Source: Costus lasius
Taxonomy: Eukaryota; Streptophyta; Magnoliopsida; Zingiberales; Costaceae
Direction of reading: 5' to 3'
DNA length: 64,000 bases
NCBI GenBank assembly: GCA_027563935.2
Contig: CM050447.1
Location: forward strand, 13,608,501 to 13,672,500
How positions within the stretch are numbered: the stretch's first letter is position 1; the number at the start of each line of letters is the position of its first letter. Below, one piece after another: positions 46,048-57,246 of the stretch. The translations under genes were made by a program, and so were the position numbers. Under the pieces are notes generated by a model. It had not been told where the DNA came from and ran no database searches. It was given only the letters and a program-made list of their open reading frames with translations.

Positions 46048-46612
46048 TAGGGGTGTGCAAAAAAAACCGGCCGAACCGTTGAACCGCGGTTAACCGGTCG
46101 AACCGAACCGATCTGGCGGTTAACCGAACTGATGGTTCTTTGATCGGTCGGTTTTTTCCCAGATATAACGGTTCACGGTTCGGGAACGGTTCGGGACTTC
46201 GCCGAACCGCGGTTAACCGAACCGAACCGTACATATAATATTTATATATATAATATTTATTTATATATATAAATAAATATTTTATAAAAAATCAAACCGG
46301 TTAACCATCGATACCAACGGTTAACCGTCGAAAACCAATACTTAACCGCAGAAAACCAACGGTTAATCGTCGTAAACTAACGGTTAACCGAGAATATTTA
46401 TATTTTTTTATCTTAAATTATTATATAATTTTAAATATTTTTTTAAAATAAATAATACGGTTAACCGTCGGTTTTCGGTTAACCGAACCGAAAAATCGGT
46501 TAACCGTTGACCGGTTAACCGGGTCAACGGTTCGGGAACGGTTTTCAAATTCCCTGAACCGTTCGGTTCAGTTCGGGACGAAAATTTACTAACCGAACCG
46601 TGCACACCCCTA
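46048..46612. mobile_element. hAT-type MITE, 565 bp
   Basis: Perfect 12-bp terminal inverted repeats TAGGGGTGTGCA / TGCACACCCCTA are flanked by an 8-bp duplication ATACAATG at 46040-46047 and 46613-46620. Eight-base target duplications with TAGGG-type ends are the hAT signature. The interior is packed with GGTTAACCG and GAACCG words on both strands, which can fold extensively. The open frames inside are byproducts of that repeat. Confidence 0.93.
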
Positions 46613-46620
46613 ATACAATG

Positions 46621-47751
46621 TACAGAATCAAAGGTTAAGTTAAAATTAATATATTAAACGCGTGTATCAAATTTTACATTAACTAGCAAGTAAAATAATA
46701 ATAATAATAATAAATCATAGAGATTAATATTGGACATTTCGTTCATTTTAGTTCTATAGCATACTAGTTATAACTTGAATAAGAATTGTTAAAAAAACCA
46801 AGGTAACCAAGATTAGAGAATAAAAAAATAAATGAATATTTGTTTGGTAATTAAATACTCAATCTTAAATAATATAGTTAATGCAAAGTTAACGTTGAAT
46901 CTTATCATATTACCGTAGATAATGTTTAATAAGAAAATTTGACTTATTATGTAACGATATAAATTTCGCTTCATTATGCTACTGCAATTACATAATAAAT
47001 ATTTCTTTTATTATTTATTAATTTCTAATTCTAATAAATTGCATTTTTATTTAGCGAGTTCAAGCTGGAGAAGGATAGCCTAGAGATTGTAAAATCATGA
47101 TAAAAGAAGTATATGAGCAATTATGCGCTGTTAAAGTTAGCTGATTGCTAAGAACCAGGCAAGAGGTTGTCATCACATTCTTGATGCAGGATGTAGGAAG
47201 TAACTAGTTGAGAAACGATCCCTCTTAACTTTCATTTACAAACAAATACATCCAAGTCCCAACTGAACAACAAATAAAGAATTTCTTGAATGTATGTGGT
47301 TATTCTAAATGTTAGTGTAAGCATCTATCGGCAATAAATTGTGATTCTAATATCTATGATTAACTAAGCCATTCTTCTCCGCCAACATGACAATTATTGA
47401 CGAAATGCTGATAAGGACAACTTCCGACAACTTGCCACTGATGACAAACTACTGCTAAGGTCAACTTCAGTTACTCTGCCACTTCCAAATTCAGGCATAG
47501 ATATTCTAAGGTCAACTCTCAGTTGCGACCACTATGTTCAGTTGGGTAAAATTTAAAATGATGGAAAGTGCAATGAATCTGAATAGAAAGTCATCTAGAT
47601 TCATTACATTTTTCATCCGTTTCATAATAAATTTCATCCAACCGAATATAGCCTTAAAACAAAAATTGAGCAACCACTCATCAAATGATTTTCCAAGAGT
47701 ATTTCGAAGGCAACATATCTATTTCTCATAAACCTGCTGCTTCATGTGTAA
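46621..47751. other. AT-rich intergenic stretch between two hAT elements
   Basis: No gene seen. A short (AAT)n run lies near 46693-46711. Confidence 0.6.
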
Positions 47752-47759
47752 GTTGCAAC

Positions 47760-50700
47760 TAGGGATGGCAATTTAACCCATACTCGACCCGACCCGACCC
47801 GACCCGAAGTCAACGGGGAAAACCTGAGTTGACCGGGGGTCGGGTCGGGTTCGGGGAAAACCCGACTTGTATAAGTTGGGTCGGGGTCGGGTATGGGAGT
47901 TTCACTACCCGCCCCGACCCTGACCCCGAACCCGCCCCGACTAATAAATTTACTAAAATACCCCGAAGTCAATATCCCTATACTAGTAAAATTTTTACTA
48001 TTTAAATTTACCCTTACCCTAAAATCACCCCGACTCCCCGAGTCCGACTACCGAGTCCCGAGTGGTCGAGTCCCTAGCTTTTTCCTGTTCTGCTCATCTT
48101 GCCCTGAGCGCCGCCTCCATCGCCAGTCATCGCCGTTGTCCCGACTATTTTCTTGCTGTCGTCCTCCTCGTAAGTCTCGTGACCTCATTTAGATTTTCCT
48201 GTTCCCCTAATCTTGCCCTAAGCGCCGCTTCCATCGCCATTCGTAGCCGACTCTTTTCTTACTGCTGTCCTCCTCGAGTCCTCGTCGCTGACTATTTTCT
48301 TGTTGCTGTCGTCCTCATCGCCGATTGTTGTTTTGCTGCCATACTCCTCGCCCTTCAGCCCTCGTAGACTTCAGAGTTCGGGCATCGTTGTCTCGCTGAA
48401 GCTGAACGGCTGAATCCATCGAGAGTAAACATACTTTTATGTTTTTCTATATTGCTGAACGGCTGAATCCTCGTAGACTATTAGTGTGTGAAACTGTTGT
48501 TGCTTGAAAGATTAAATGGTTTTGTTAATTTCGTATGCCATATATTAGCTGTAAGTTTCATCGCCTTTCATCCTACTATGATTTTATTAGCTGTAAGTTT
48601 CATCGCCTTTCGTATGCCATGATTTTATTAGTTGTAAGTTTCATCCACTAGCTATATATGCTAAATCTTTCCAATTGAAGAGGCTGATGCTAATTCATAT
48701 GTAGATGGCTGATGCTAATTGCTCTAATGAATTAACCTCTCAACCAATTGAAGAGGCATCTCGATCACTTGAAATAGGTAGTTCTAATCCACAACCACAA
48801 CCACAAGGTTCACAACTACAAGATCCACAACCACAAGACACCACAAGTACACAAGGTGGAAAACTTAAAAGTGTGGTGTGGAACTATTTTAAGAAGGTGC
48901 AAGTAAATGGAGAGGACAAGGCTCAATGCAATTATTGTCGAAAGTTGCTTGGAGGAAAATCTAAAAATGGTACAAAACACTTGCACCAACATATGGATCT
49001 CTGTTTTCAACGAAAGATTAGTATGAGAGGGTAAACAGTTCTAACATCTCAGATAACAAAAGGCAAAGCTGAATTAACAGCTACAACATATGATTCTGAT
49101 AATGCAAAAAAAGAATTAGCTCATGCAATTATATTGCATGAATATCCACTTTCAATAGTGGATCATGTTGGCTTTAAGAGGTATTCAAATGCACTTCAGC
49201 CAGTATTCAAGGTTCCTTCACGAAACACTATCAAGAAGGAAATTATGAAAGTTTATGATGCTGAGAAATCAATAGCATTGAAATTAATTGATAGTAATGA
49301 AGGAAGGGTTGCAATTACATCAGATATGTGGACTTCTAGTAATCAAAAAAGAGGATATATGGCGATCACTGCCCATTATATTGATTCTTCCTGGAGTTTA
49401 CAAAGTCAAATTATGAGGTAAATATCTATTAACTATTACATATATCATAATTCTTTATGATATATGTTTGTTTTTTATGATTTGCTAAAGTTAGTGTTCG
49501 AAATTATCAATAATAGTAATTGTTGTTTGTTTTATATTAGGTTTATTTATGTTCCATCTCCTCACACGAGTGATAGACTCAGTGCTATTCTAGTAGGGTG
49601 TTTACTAGATTGGAATATTGATACTGAGTTGTCTACAATTACTTTAGACAATTGTTCTACTAATGATGCCATGGTTCAAAAAGTCAAGAATAAATTGAAT
49701 TTGAATACTCTGTTGAGAGATGGTTCTTTACTCCACATGCGCTGTTGTGCGCATATATTAAACTTAATTGTAAAGGATGGGTTGGAAGTGGTCAAAGATG
49801 GGGTAGAAAAAATTCGAGATAGTGTTGCTTATTGACTGCAACCCCTAAAAGGATTGAAAAATTCAAAGAAACGGCAAAACAATTGCGCATGACTCATACC
49901 AAAAATTTATGTTTGGATTGTCCAACAAGATGGAACTCTACTTATAAAATGCTTGACATTGCTATTTCATACAAAGATGTATTTTATAGGTTGAAACAAC
50001 GAGATGACAAATATACTTGTTTGCCAACAACAACACATTGGGAATTTGCAGCTGAAGTTTGTGGAAAGCTAAAAATTTTTAATACTATTACAAAATTATT
50101 TTCTGGAACAAGTTATCCTACTGCAAATCTTTATTTCCCTAAGATTTGTGAAATTAATTTGACAATATCAGCATGGATGACTTGTCCAAATCCAGTGATT
50201 CAAAGAATGACAACAAAAATGATGGATAAGTTTAAATGCTATTGGAATGTGATTCATGATATAATGGGAGTTGCTACAGTGTTGGATCCTAGGTACAAGA
50301 TGACCTTACTTCTTTATTATTATAAAAAAATTATATCTGGTTGATGCTTCAGTTGAAGTTCATAGAATTCGAGAACTCTGTTATAATTTAGTTTCTGAGT
50401 ATCAATTAAGAACCCAAGAATTTAATACCAATTCAGTTGAAGAGGTTGATAATTCTACAAGAGATGACTTATTAAATGATTATGATGCATTTGTAATGAG
50501 TGAAAAAAGAGCCAGAACTTCAACTCTCAAAACAGAGTTAGATATATATTTAGAAGAAGACTTATTGCCAAGATCAACAAGTTTTGATATTCTTTTATGG
50601 TGGAAATTGAATGGTGTTAAGTATCCCATACTACAAGCAATTGCAAGAGATGTGCTAGCAATTCCTATATCCACAGTGGCTTTTGAATCTGCATTCAGCA

Positions 50701-51702
50701 TGGGTGGCAGAATTGTAAGCCCACATCGTAGTCGATTACATTGGTATACATTAGAGGCATTGATGTGTGCTAGAAGTTGGCTATGGAGTCAAGAGAACAA
50801 AGGTAATATAATTTATCTTTCTCAACTAGTTTGCTTGTTTTTATTATTTAATTTTTAAATCATATGTTTTTATCATTTTACAAGAAAGAATTCTAAAGAA
50901 ATTGATGAATTTACAAATATGCTTGATGATATAGATTCTGAGGATGAAGGTATGATTCATATTTATTAAATGTATGATTGATATTTATTAGATGTAGATG
51001 ATTGATATAATCTATATTGTTCAATGTAGATGAATTGATGGCAAGTGGAGCTCGAGCAACATTTGGATTAGAAGATGATTGATAGCAATTTATGATTGCT
51101 TGCTACTTGATTTTGTTGTTTTTGACTTGTCTTAATTGCTTAGTGATTTTGTTGATGTGGAACTATGGAGTAAGGATTTTGTTGATGTGAAACTATGCTA
51201 CTAGCCTATTATGGTAGTATACATGATCGATTTGCTGTTGATGTGATTTTGTTGATGCTTTAGTCAATTCTGGTGGAAGTATATATGATCGATTTGCCTT
51301 GCTGTGGCAGCAGTAAATGAAGTTATTATGCTAAAAACACTGTTGTATTTATTCTGCTAAAAACAAGCTGAGGTTGATGCTTTAGTCAATTCTGAATATG
51401 TTTAGATATGCAACAGGTGTATCAATTCTCGTGTTGTTATTCCCTCCAATGTAGTATAATACTACTATACTAGTATTTGATTTGAAAATTTGGAATGCAA
51501 TTGTCTGCTAAAATTTTTGAGGCCAAAAATCGGTCGGGATCGGGGTTCCCCGCGGGGACCCGATTCCCTGGCGGGGTCGGGGTTGGGATTCAATTTTATA
51601 AACCTTCGGGGTCGGGGTCGGGTTCGGAGATGGGTTTGATAGAGGCGGGGTCGGAGCGGAAAAGGCAAAACCCGCCCCCGACCCGCCCCGTTGCCATCCC
51701 TA
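47760..51702 (+). mobile_element. Full-length hAT DNA transposon, 3943 bp
   Basis: The terminal inverted repeats TAGGGATGGCAA / TTGCCATCCCTA are perfect. They are flanked by the 8-bp duplication GTTGCAAC at 47752-47759 and 51703-51710. Both subterminal regions are rich in CCCGACCCG/CGGGTCGGG words, the likely transposase binding sites. The interior carries a plus-strand transposase with several lesions, so the copy is probably no longer autonomous. Confidence 0.96.
48705..51082 (+). pseudogene. hAT transposase (BED zinc finger, RNase H-like core, dimerisation domain), broken
   Basis: Segments in order: a Gln/Pro-rich N-terminus and a BED finger (VVWNYFKKVQ, CNYCRKLLGG, HLHQHMDLC) at 48705-49034, then an in-frame TAA. 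Next come ITSDMWTSSNQKRGYMAITA, an intron with good signals (49418-49540), PSPHTSDRLS and LDNCSTNDAM, and HMRCCAHILNLIVKDGL. A one-base loss follows SVAY (TGA near 49834). The RNase H-like CLDCPTRWNSTYKMLDIA, FSGTSYPTANLYFPKI and ATVLDPRYKM blocks follow, with another frame break near 50330. The C-terminal hAT dimerisation region has ILLWWKLNGVKYPILQAIAR, DVLAIPISTVAFESAFS and ALMCARSWL. Final pieces end DELMASGARATFGLEDD after one or two more introns (stop 51080-51082). Confidence 0.92.
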
Positions 51703-51710
51703 GTTGCAAC

Positions 51711-52232
51711 CTTCACCCTTTTCACCTAAGATAAATTGTCGCTTAAAACATCCTAAAGAAAAGGGTGCTGCTACTGAAAAATATAGAGACACTAAAAAAG
51801 GCGCATGCGCCAGAACAAACAAATGAACATTGCCGTAGGAACAAACAAAATTCTTGATGTGACTGTAGTACATAGTATAATTTGGATGCTAGTTGATCAA
51901 TTTCAGTCGGGTATAGAGCGCTGAAGTAGATGTCTTCTCCAGTCTGCCATAAAGAAGACGAAGAGAGAAACAAGTACAAGCCTTATTGTCATCAAAGTTT
52001 CAGAATCGTGCATACACAGTTCTGTTAAATACAGCTGGAAGCAAAGTTTGAGCCAAAAGCATATTTTAGCTCACCATTCACATCATAGACAAATCGAAAA
52101 TCATAAACACCAAAAGCACCCAACGTGGAAAATAACAATCACAACAATCAAAATCAAACACAGTAACATGCCATAAAGATCGACAAGCAAGTAGAGGGCC
52201 AAGGTTTCCTCACGAAAGGAAGTGGAGATGAC
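51711..52232. other. 3' flank of the MAF1-like gene
   Basis: Likely 3' UTR and intergenic DNA. No coding signal; the minus frame at 51743-51979 has no family features. Confidence 0.55.
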
Positions 52233-52625
52233 CTAGCTCTCGGTGGCAGCGGAAGTGGCCGAAGCCCTCGCTTTCGCTGACTCCACCATTCTTCGGCTAA
52301 TCTCCTGGGAGTAAACCTGGAGGAGCTCGATTTCGTCGTCGGCCGCGGCGCCATCTCTAGCGGAGGCCGCCGAGATGGCGGCGGAGAAGGCCTCATCCTC
52401 GATGAGTCGGGCGGCCGCGGCAGCCTCATCCTCGGGTAGGAGCCCGTAGCGCTTGGAGAGGACGGACTGGGAGGTGAGCGTCTCCACGAGGCGCTGGACA
52501 ACCGCGTCACGCGTCCGCTGCGTAGGAGGCCAGATCTTTAGGGAGAGAGAAGGGTAGCCCCTTTCTCCCGCCACCTCCGGATTTTCGACTTCGCTCTTCG
52601 CCTCGTTAGCGGTGCCTTCGTCCAT
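52233..52625 (-). CDS. MFP1 attachment factor 1 / WPP domain protein
   Basis: A single exon of 130 aa. An acidic N-terminus is followed by the WPP domain, SLKIWPPTQRTRDAVVQRLV (about 28-47), continuing ETLTSQSVLSKRYGLLPEDE and AARLIEDEAF, then a short Ala/Ser-rich tail ending ATSAATES. Length and layout match plant MAF1 and WPP1/2 proteins, which are small plant-specific proteins located at the nuclear envelope and Golgi. The WPP motif serves for nuclear-envelope targeting. Start: the ATG at 52625 (MDEGTANEAK); the frame extends nine bases upstream only through a non-ATG codon. It is transcribed away from the EVE gene, with 455 bp between the two ATGs. Confidence 0.92.
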   Translation of the reverse strand: MDEGTANEAKSEVENPEVAGERGYPSLSLKIWPPTQRTRDAVVQRLVETLTSQSVLSKRYGLLPEDEAAAAARLIEDEAFSAAISAASARDGAAADDEIELLQVYSQEISRRMVESAKARASATSAATES

Positions 52626-53080
52626 GGACGGCAAACGGCAAGGGACACTGGGGCACGCGATCCGATCGGCGAGGAGAAAGGCGGAGGTCTGAGTTACTAA
52701 TCCGCACGAAACGCTTTATGGGGTCGGCGACGGTCGAAAAAGGTTCGCAACTCCGGTTCAATCGAACCCGTAAACGTGAACCGATCTTAAGTTAGCCCGA
52801 ACCTAAATAGTCCTTGATTTGGGCTTCATCAGCCCAATTTATTAACTTCCCGCCAAATTATAATTAACCATTGGTCCTTTCCCTTCTATTGAAGCCTTGA
52901 TGCAGATCCTCGTGGGCCTTGCCAGATTAACAATCTTTTTCTCCAATCAGAGGGCTGGTAATTATTGAGTAATTTGCAAATGGACGCGAAAAATTCTTTT
53001 TTTTCGCCTTCCTTCCCCTTCTTCCTCCCCGGCATTTGGGCTTTCTGAAGCGGACAGGGGAAGCAAGGGAAGTGGAAACG
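52626..53080. promoter_or_regulatory. Short divergent (possibly bidirectional) promoter between MAF1-like and EVE-domain genes
   Basis: Only 455 bp separate two divergent start codons, and both 5' UTRs must fit inside. GC-rich edges flank an AT-richer middle (about 52840-52990). No TATA box in a convincing position was found. Confidence 0.55.
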
Positions 53081-53587
53081 ATGGGGAAACGACGGCGGGG
53101 GTACTGGTTGCTGAAGACGGAGCCAGATGAGTGGTCGTGGGAGGACCAGCGCTCTAACGGTGGCTTCTCCACCTGGGACGGCGTTCGCAACCGGCAGGCC
53201 GTCAACTACATGAAGTCCATGCGGCCGGGCGACCTTTGCTTCTTCTACCACTCGGGCGCCTCCGCCCGCCACGTCGTGGGTGTTGTCGAGGTCGTCAAGC
53301 CCTGGTACTCCGAGGGAGGAGGAGGAGACGGGGCGGTGGAAGTCCGGTCGGTGGGGCAGATGAGGAGACCCGTCGAGCTCCGGGAAATCAAGGCGGAGGC
53401 GGACGCTATGAAGGGGTTCGCGCTACTCAAACAACCGCGGCTGTCGGTGGTTCCGGTGCCGGATGAGGTTTGGGATCGTATCTGTGAAATGGGCGGCGGT
53501 TACGGAGAGACCGATGAACAGGAGAATGAGGTGGACAAGGTGGAGAAAGCGGCACCGTCGTCATCATCCCAGGAGCAAGATGAATGA
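53081..53587 (+). CDS. EVE-domain protein (thymocyte nuclear protein 1-like)
   Basis: A single exon of 168 aa. The EVE domain starts at the N-terminus: YWLLKTEPDEWSWEDQ (about 8-23), FSTWDGVRNRQAVNYMKSM, RPGDLCFFYHSGASARHVVG, VVEVVKPWY, then PVELREIKAEA and RLSVVPVPDEVWDRICEMGG. A Glu/Ser-rich tail follows. The fold is related to PUA and YTH and is thought to read modified bases in nucleic acids; the eukaryotic Thy28 family is nuclear. The start is the ATG at 53081 (MGKRRRGYW); the frame upstream of it has no ATG. Nothing is broken. Length matches bacterial and plant homologues. Confidence 0.93.
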   Translation: MGKRRRGYWLLKTEPDEWSWEDQRSNGGFSTWDGVRNRQAVNYMKSMRPGDLCFFYHSGASARHVVGVVEVVKPWYSEGGGGDGAVEVRSVGQMRRPVELREIKAEADAMKGFALLKQPRLSVVPVPDEVWDRICEMGGGYGETDEQENEVDKVEKAAPSSSSQEQDE

Positions 53588-56500
53588 AGCAAAAGGAGAA
53601 AGGTTTGTCTTTTGGGAACCCGAGGTATGCCATTGCCCACCTTGGTGTCTGTATTCGTTTTCTTTTGTCTCCTCTTTTCCCAAGTACTCTTCTTGCTGTT
53701 CTTTAATATCCCTTTTAAGCGTTAATTGGTATTCTAGACTAAACGATAAACCCTAAGACGAATAACGATTTACACGGGTCTCATTGCAATATTACAGTTC
53801 AATTTTGTGATTTGCCGTAAGAGATCCTGTAACCTGTTCCTTTCATGTTCTTGTTCATTTCTGTTGGTTTTTAGGTTTCAGTGTATGGTATGAACCCTTG
53901 CAAGCTATTACTGTGACCCTAAGATTGTCAAGTTTTTGGAGTTGAACTGCAGTGCAAACTAGAGAGATCAGTGTTTTCTTTGGATTGAGACGATTAAGCG
54001 TGTTCTTTAAGATGCTTAGATGTATTATGATTTCGCTGTGGGGGTAATTGAAATTAGAAAGTTGCCTTTTTCTTGGATTTGTAGATTGGCCTATATAATT
54101 TAAAAATTTATAACTTGACCTTTATAATTTTCATACTGCTTAGAAATTAACTCATATAGTTTTAGATTTTATAAATTGACCTTTGTAGTTTCAAATGCCT
54201 TGAAATTGACCTTTATAATGGCTAATCATGTTGCTTTAATTTGTTCATGCCTAAAGGTGATGTAATGGTGTGGTAACTATTAAGGTTGTGGAGTTAGTGG
54301 TATTATTAGTAGTTAATTAGTCACCAATACCTATTGGGTAGTTTAGTGGTAATTATCATTTCATTGTCTGTGTTGTTAACCTGTATATATGTCTTAGTAT
54401 GTATTGGACAAATTAACTTTTTCAATGAATTACCAAGGCATTTTGCCTCACTTCCTCCCCTTACTTCTCTTCACTCTCGTGGTGCACCAGTTCTCTTTAC
54501 CTTATTCTTCTCATTTTTCTCCTTTTGTGGTTTCACTAAAGTAGTTGCCTACTTGCCTGTAATATTTTTCTCTTGCAAAATCACTCAACTTGTGTATGCT
54601 CCATCATCATCGCCTTTCACCTTTCTTTGACATTTACCTCTATGCTCTCTTCCACCTTCACCTCTATTGTCGTTGGTTGATACCCTAGTTGTTGTGTCAT
54701 AACTGCCTCTTGAAGTCGATATTGTCATATCACGTTAAACCCATCCTCAACAAATTTGGTATTATAAAACTTTCGTCAAAGCTCATATTTGATTTATTAA
54801 TTCCTTCACCATCTTTTGATATCATCAATAGCCTTGCCTCCAATTAACACATACAATTATGTATGTTGATTCCTTCACGAATCCACTGGATGTTGCATGC
54901 TGCTAGGCTAATTCAATCTTAATGTTTTAGCTTTTCAAGAGCTAATTTACAAATATGAATGAATTATAGGGGTAATATTGAACTAACCTTTGGCTATAAT
55001 AAATTTGTGATCTCTTTTATTATCTATTGGTTGTGTTTAGAGGTGGTTGATAGTTTTGGTGCTTTGTTTGCAGTGTTGATCCTGGGTTATGCCTGCTTGC
55101 CTTCTAATTCTTATTGATCGATTAGCTGGAGTATTAGTATGCTAGTCTTAGTGTAGCACAGATAAGAAATAAAATTAAACTTAAGACTTATTATACAATT
55201 TTTTTTTTCTAAATATGAGGAACTGTAAGGTGACAGTGCTGTAATATATGCTCCCTGAAGTTGCATATTCTGGAGCTTTTGTTTCATGAGCCAATGATAT
55301 GATTTTCTATCTATATCATTATCGTTTCTTTCTCTTATCCAATTCAATCTGCACATCTTCCTTTTGTTATTACTCCTAGTTTAAATGACATCTAACCATA
55401 GTTGGATGGTGAAGGATAGATATTGTATTGCTTTGCATATAGAATGATTACACTTTGTCTCTTACATAGAGGTTGCATTGTAAAGATATTTAATCTAAAA
55501 TAGTAATGAGAGGAAGTGGATGTTGCACGTAGAATAAGTCCGGTATCTCTATGTAAGAGAAAGTTGTAAGCAAATGACATATATCCATGCACTTGGAATA
55601 TAGATAACCTGTGCAAGTTTGCATGCCATAACAGAATTGTTATTTGTTTGCGTATAGAAGGACAAGAGAAGAAAGATATGTATAGACAGGAAGAAGTACT
55701 ATTGGTGCATCAAAGTATTTATGAAAGAGAGTAAAAAAAAATGTTACTGAAAGAATGAAAACACTTCAAGTTAGAGATGAAGTGTGTAGGTAAACTATAA
55801 ATCGGCTGCATCAAGAGTGTAACTGTTGCAGCATAGATAGTGTTGAGTTGCCAGGCGGTGCAACATCGTACAAGCATGTGTGTGTAGAGAGAGAGAGCCA
55901 TTAGTGACGCATGGGAAATTTATCAAGGTGAAAATTTTACTCTATTGCTAAGTTGGGTGGAGAAGGATATAATATTTTATTACTCTGCATATAAAATGAG
56001 TACATAACGAGTGGGAGTCAGCGAGTGGCAAGGGAGCAGTGGGCAAGCAGGGGTGGGAGCCGAAGAGCAGCAAGCGGCGGGTGAGCGCGAGCCAGCCTGC
56101 AAATGACAGGGGCATGAGCTGGCGAGAGATGAAGGGCAAGATAGGAGCTGGTGGTCTATGGAGGCGGGAACCAGCAAACGGTGAGGCGACCACCGTCAAG
56201 CAAAAAGGGGCAAAGGCGCACTTTTTTTTTTCCTCTTGAAAGCCCTGATTTGGGCAGAAAGCAAAATGAGAAAAAATGATTCCTTTTTTTCTTTCTTTTT
56301 TCTTCCTTCGCTCCAAGCAAGCAAACGAGAAAAAAATTAGTTTATAATTTTCTTTCATTTCTATCCTATTTGTCCTCAAGGAAACGGGGTGTTACTCTTT
56401 TCCCTAGAAGATAGTATTTATTCTTACCATGTCAATTCTAGATTGTGATATGTTGACCTAACCTGTACAGTATTTCATGCAGGTACGCAGTGGTACCTGG

Positions 56501-57246
56501 AAAGTGGAAATGCAATTTCGGCTTTCCCTTTTGTATGTCTAATTTAGCTTAAGACGAAGCTCGAGGAGACAGCGGACGGCGATTTCAGTACATGCTGAAG
56601 GCAAACAGCAATCTACATATGTGCAATTATTCTGTGAAGAAAAACTGACCAAACAATGGTCCTTTTGAATCTTCTGTTCAATTGTAGTTACATGACGTCC
56701 TGAAATCTGCATCTTGACCTCCATCGGTGGTTTCATCTTGAAATCTGGTTCATAGTAGTGTATTGATCTATTATTAAAATATGTTATATTATATTATATT
56801 TCCTTAATTTATCAGAAAGATTGGAATCTAACCACGGGAAGAAATGAACGGAGCTTGAGGTCGTAGTAATGGACAAGAAAACTGTAGTATTCATCTTATA
56901 CACGTAGACCATAATCAACATTTACATTTCCTCTTAAGACAATATTATAATGAAAGTGCGGAGCTTGAGCTCCTTGTTCATGTTTCAAGTGAATAAAAAC
57001 TTTACAACCACACACATATACATGGACACAACCTCCAGAAACTACTTGTTCTATAGGAACAGCTCTCCCATCCGAGTGTTCCTTCAAGTAACAACCCAAA
57101 CAGTATCTGATTTTGATTTTTTTTTTTTTTTTTTTTTTGTCTCCAACGAGTAGTATGTGAACATGGTTATCAGTTGCAGGGGCTTGCCTCCGCTGATCCC
57201 TTCATTATACTACTCGCTCTCCATCAAAATAAATCTGTAGTTTCCT
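53588..57246. other. Intergenic region between EVE gene and DUF760 gene
   Basis: It starts with the EVE 3' UTR. About 54070-54220 holds short near-repeats of GACCTTTATAATTT-type words. A GC-rich block at 55990-56392 is listed separately. A poly-T run lies at 57118-57139. No supported gene. Confidence 0.55.
55990..56392. repeat. Truncated relative of the Harbinger-like element at 27311 (tentative)
   Basis: A GC-rich block ends TTTCTATCCTATTTGTCCTC then AAGGAAACGGGG, much like the right end of the 27311 element (TTTCTATCCTTTCAAGGAAACG), and both carry a GATTTGGGC(A/G)GAAA segment. No left terminal repeat or target duplication was found. Confidence 0.4.

Noticed and set aside
46013..46605. Minus-strand frames rich in VRLTAVRR/VPEPLTRLT
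   Set aside because: Simple translation of the GGTTAACCG repeat in the hAT MITE.
56481..56551. Exon-like piece after TTTCATGCAG (frame ending FPFCMSNLA)
   Set aside because: Only about 22 codons, with no matching donor that joins it to the EVE gene, which already has a complete end.
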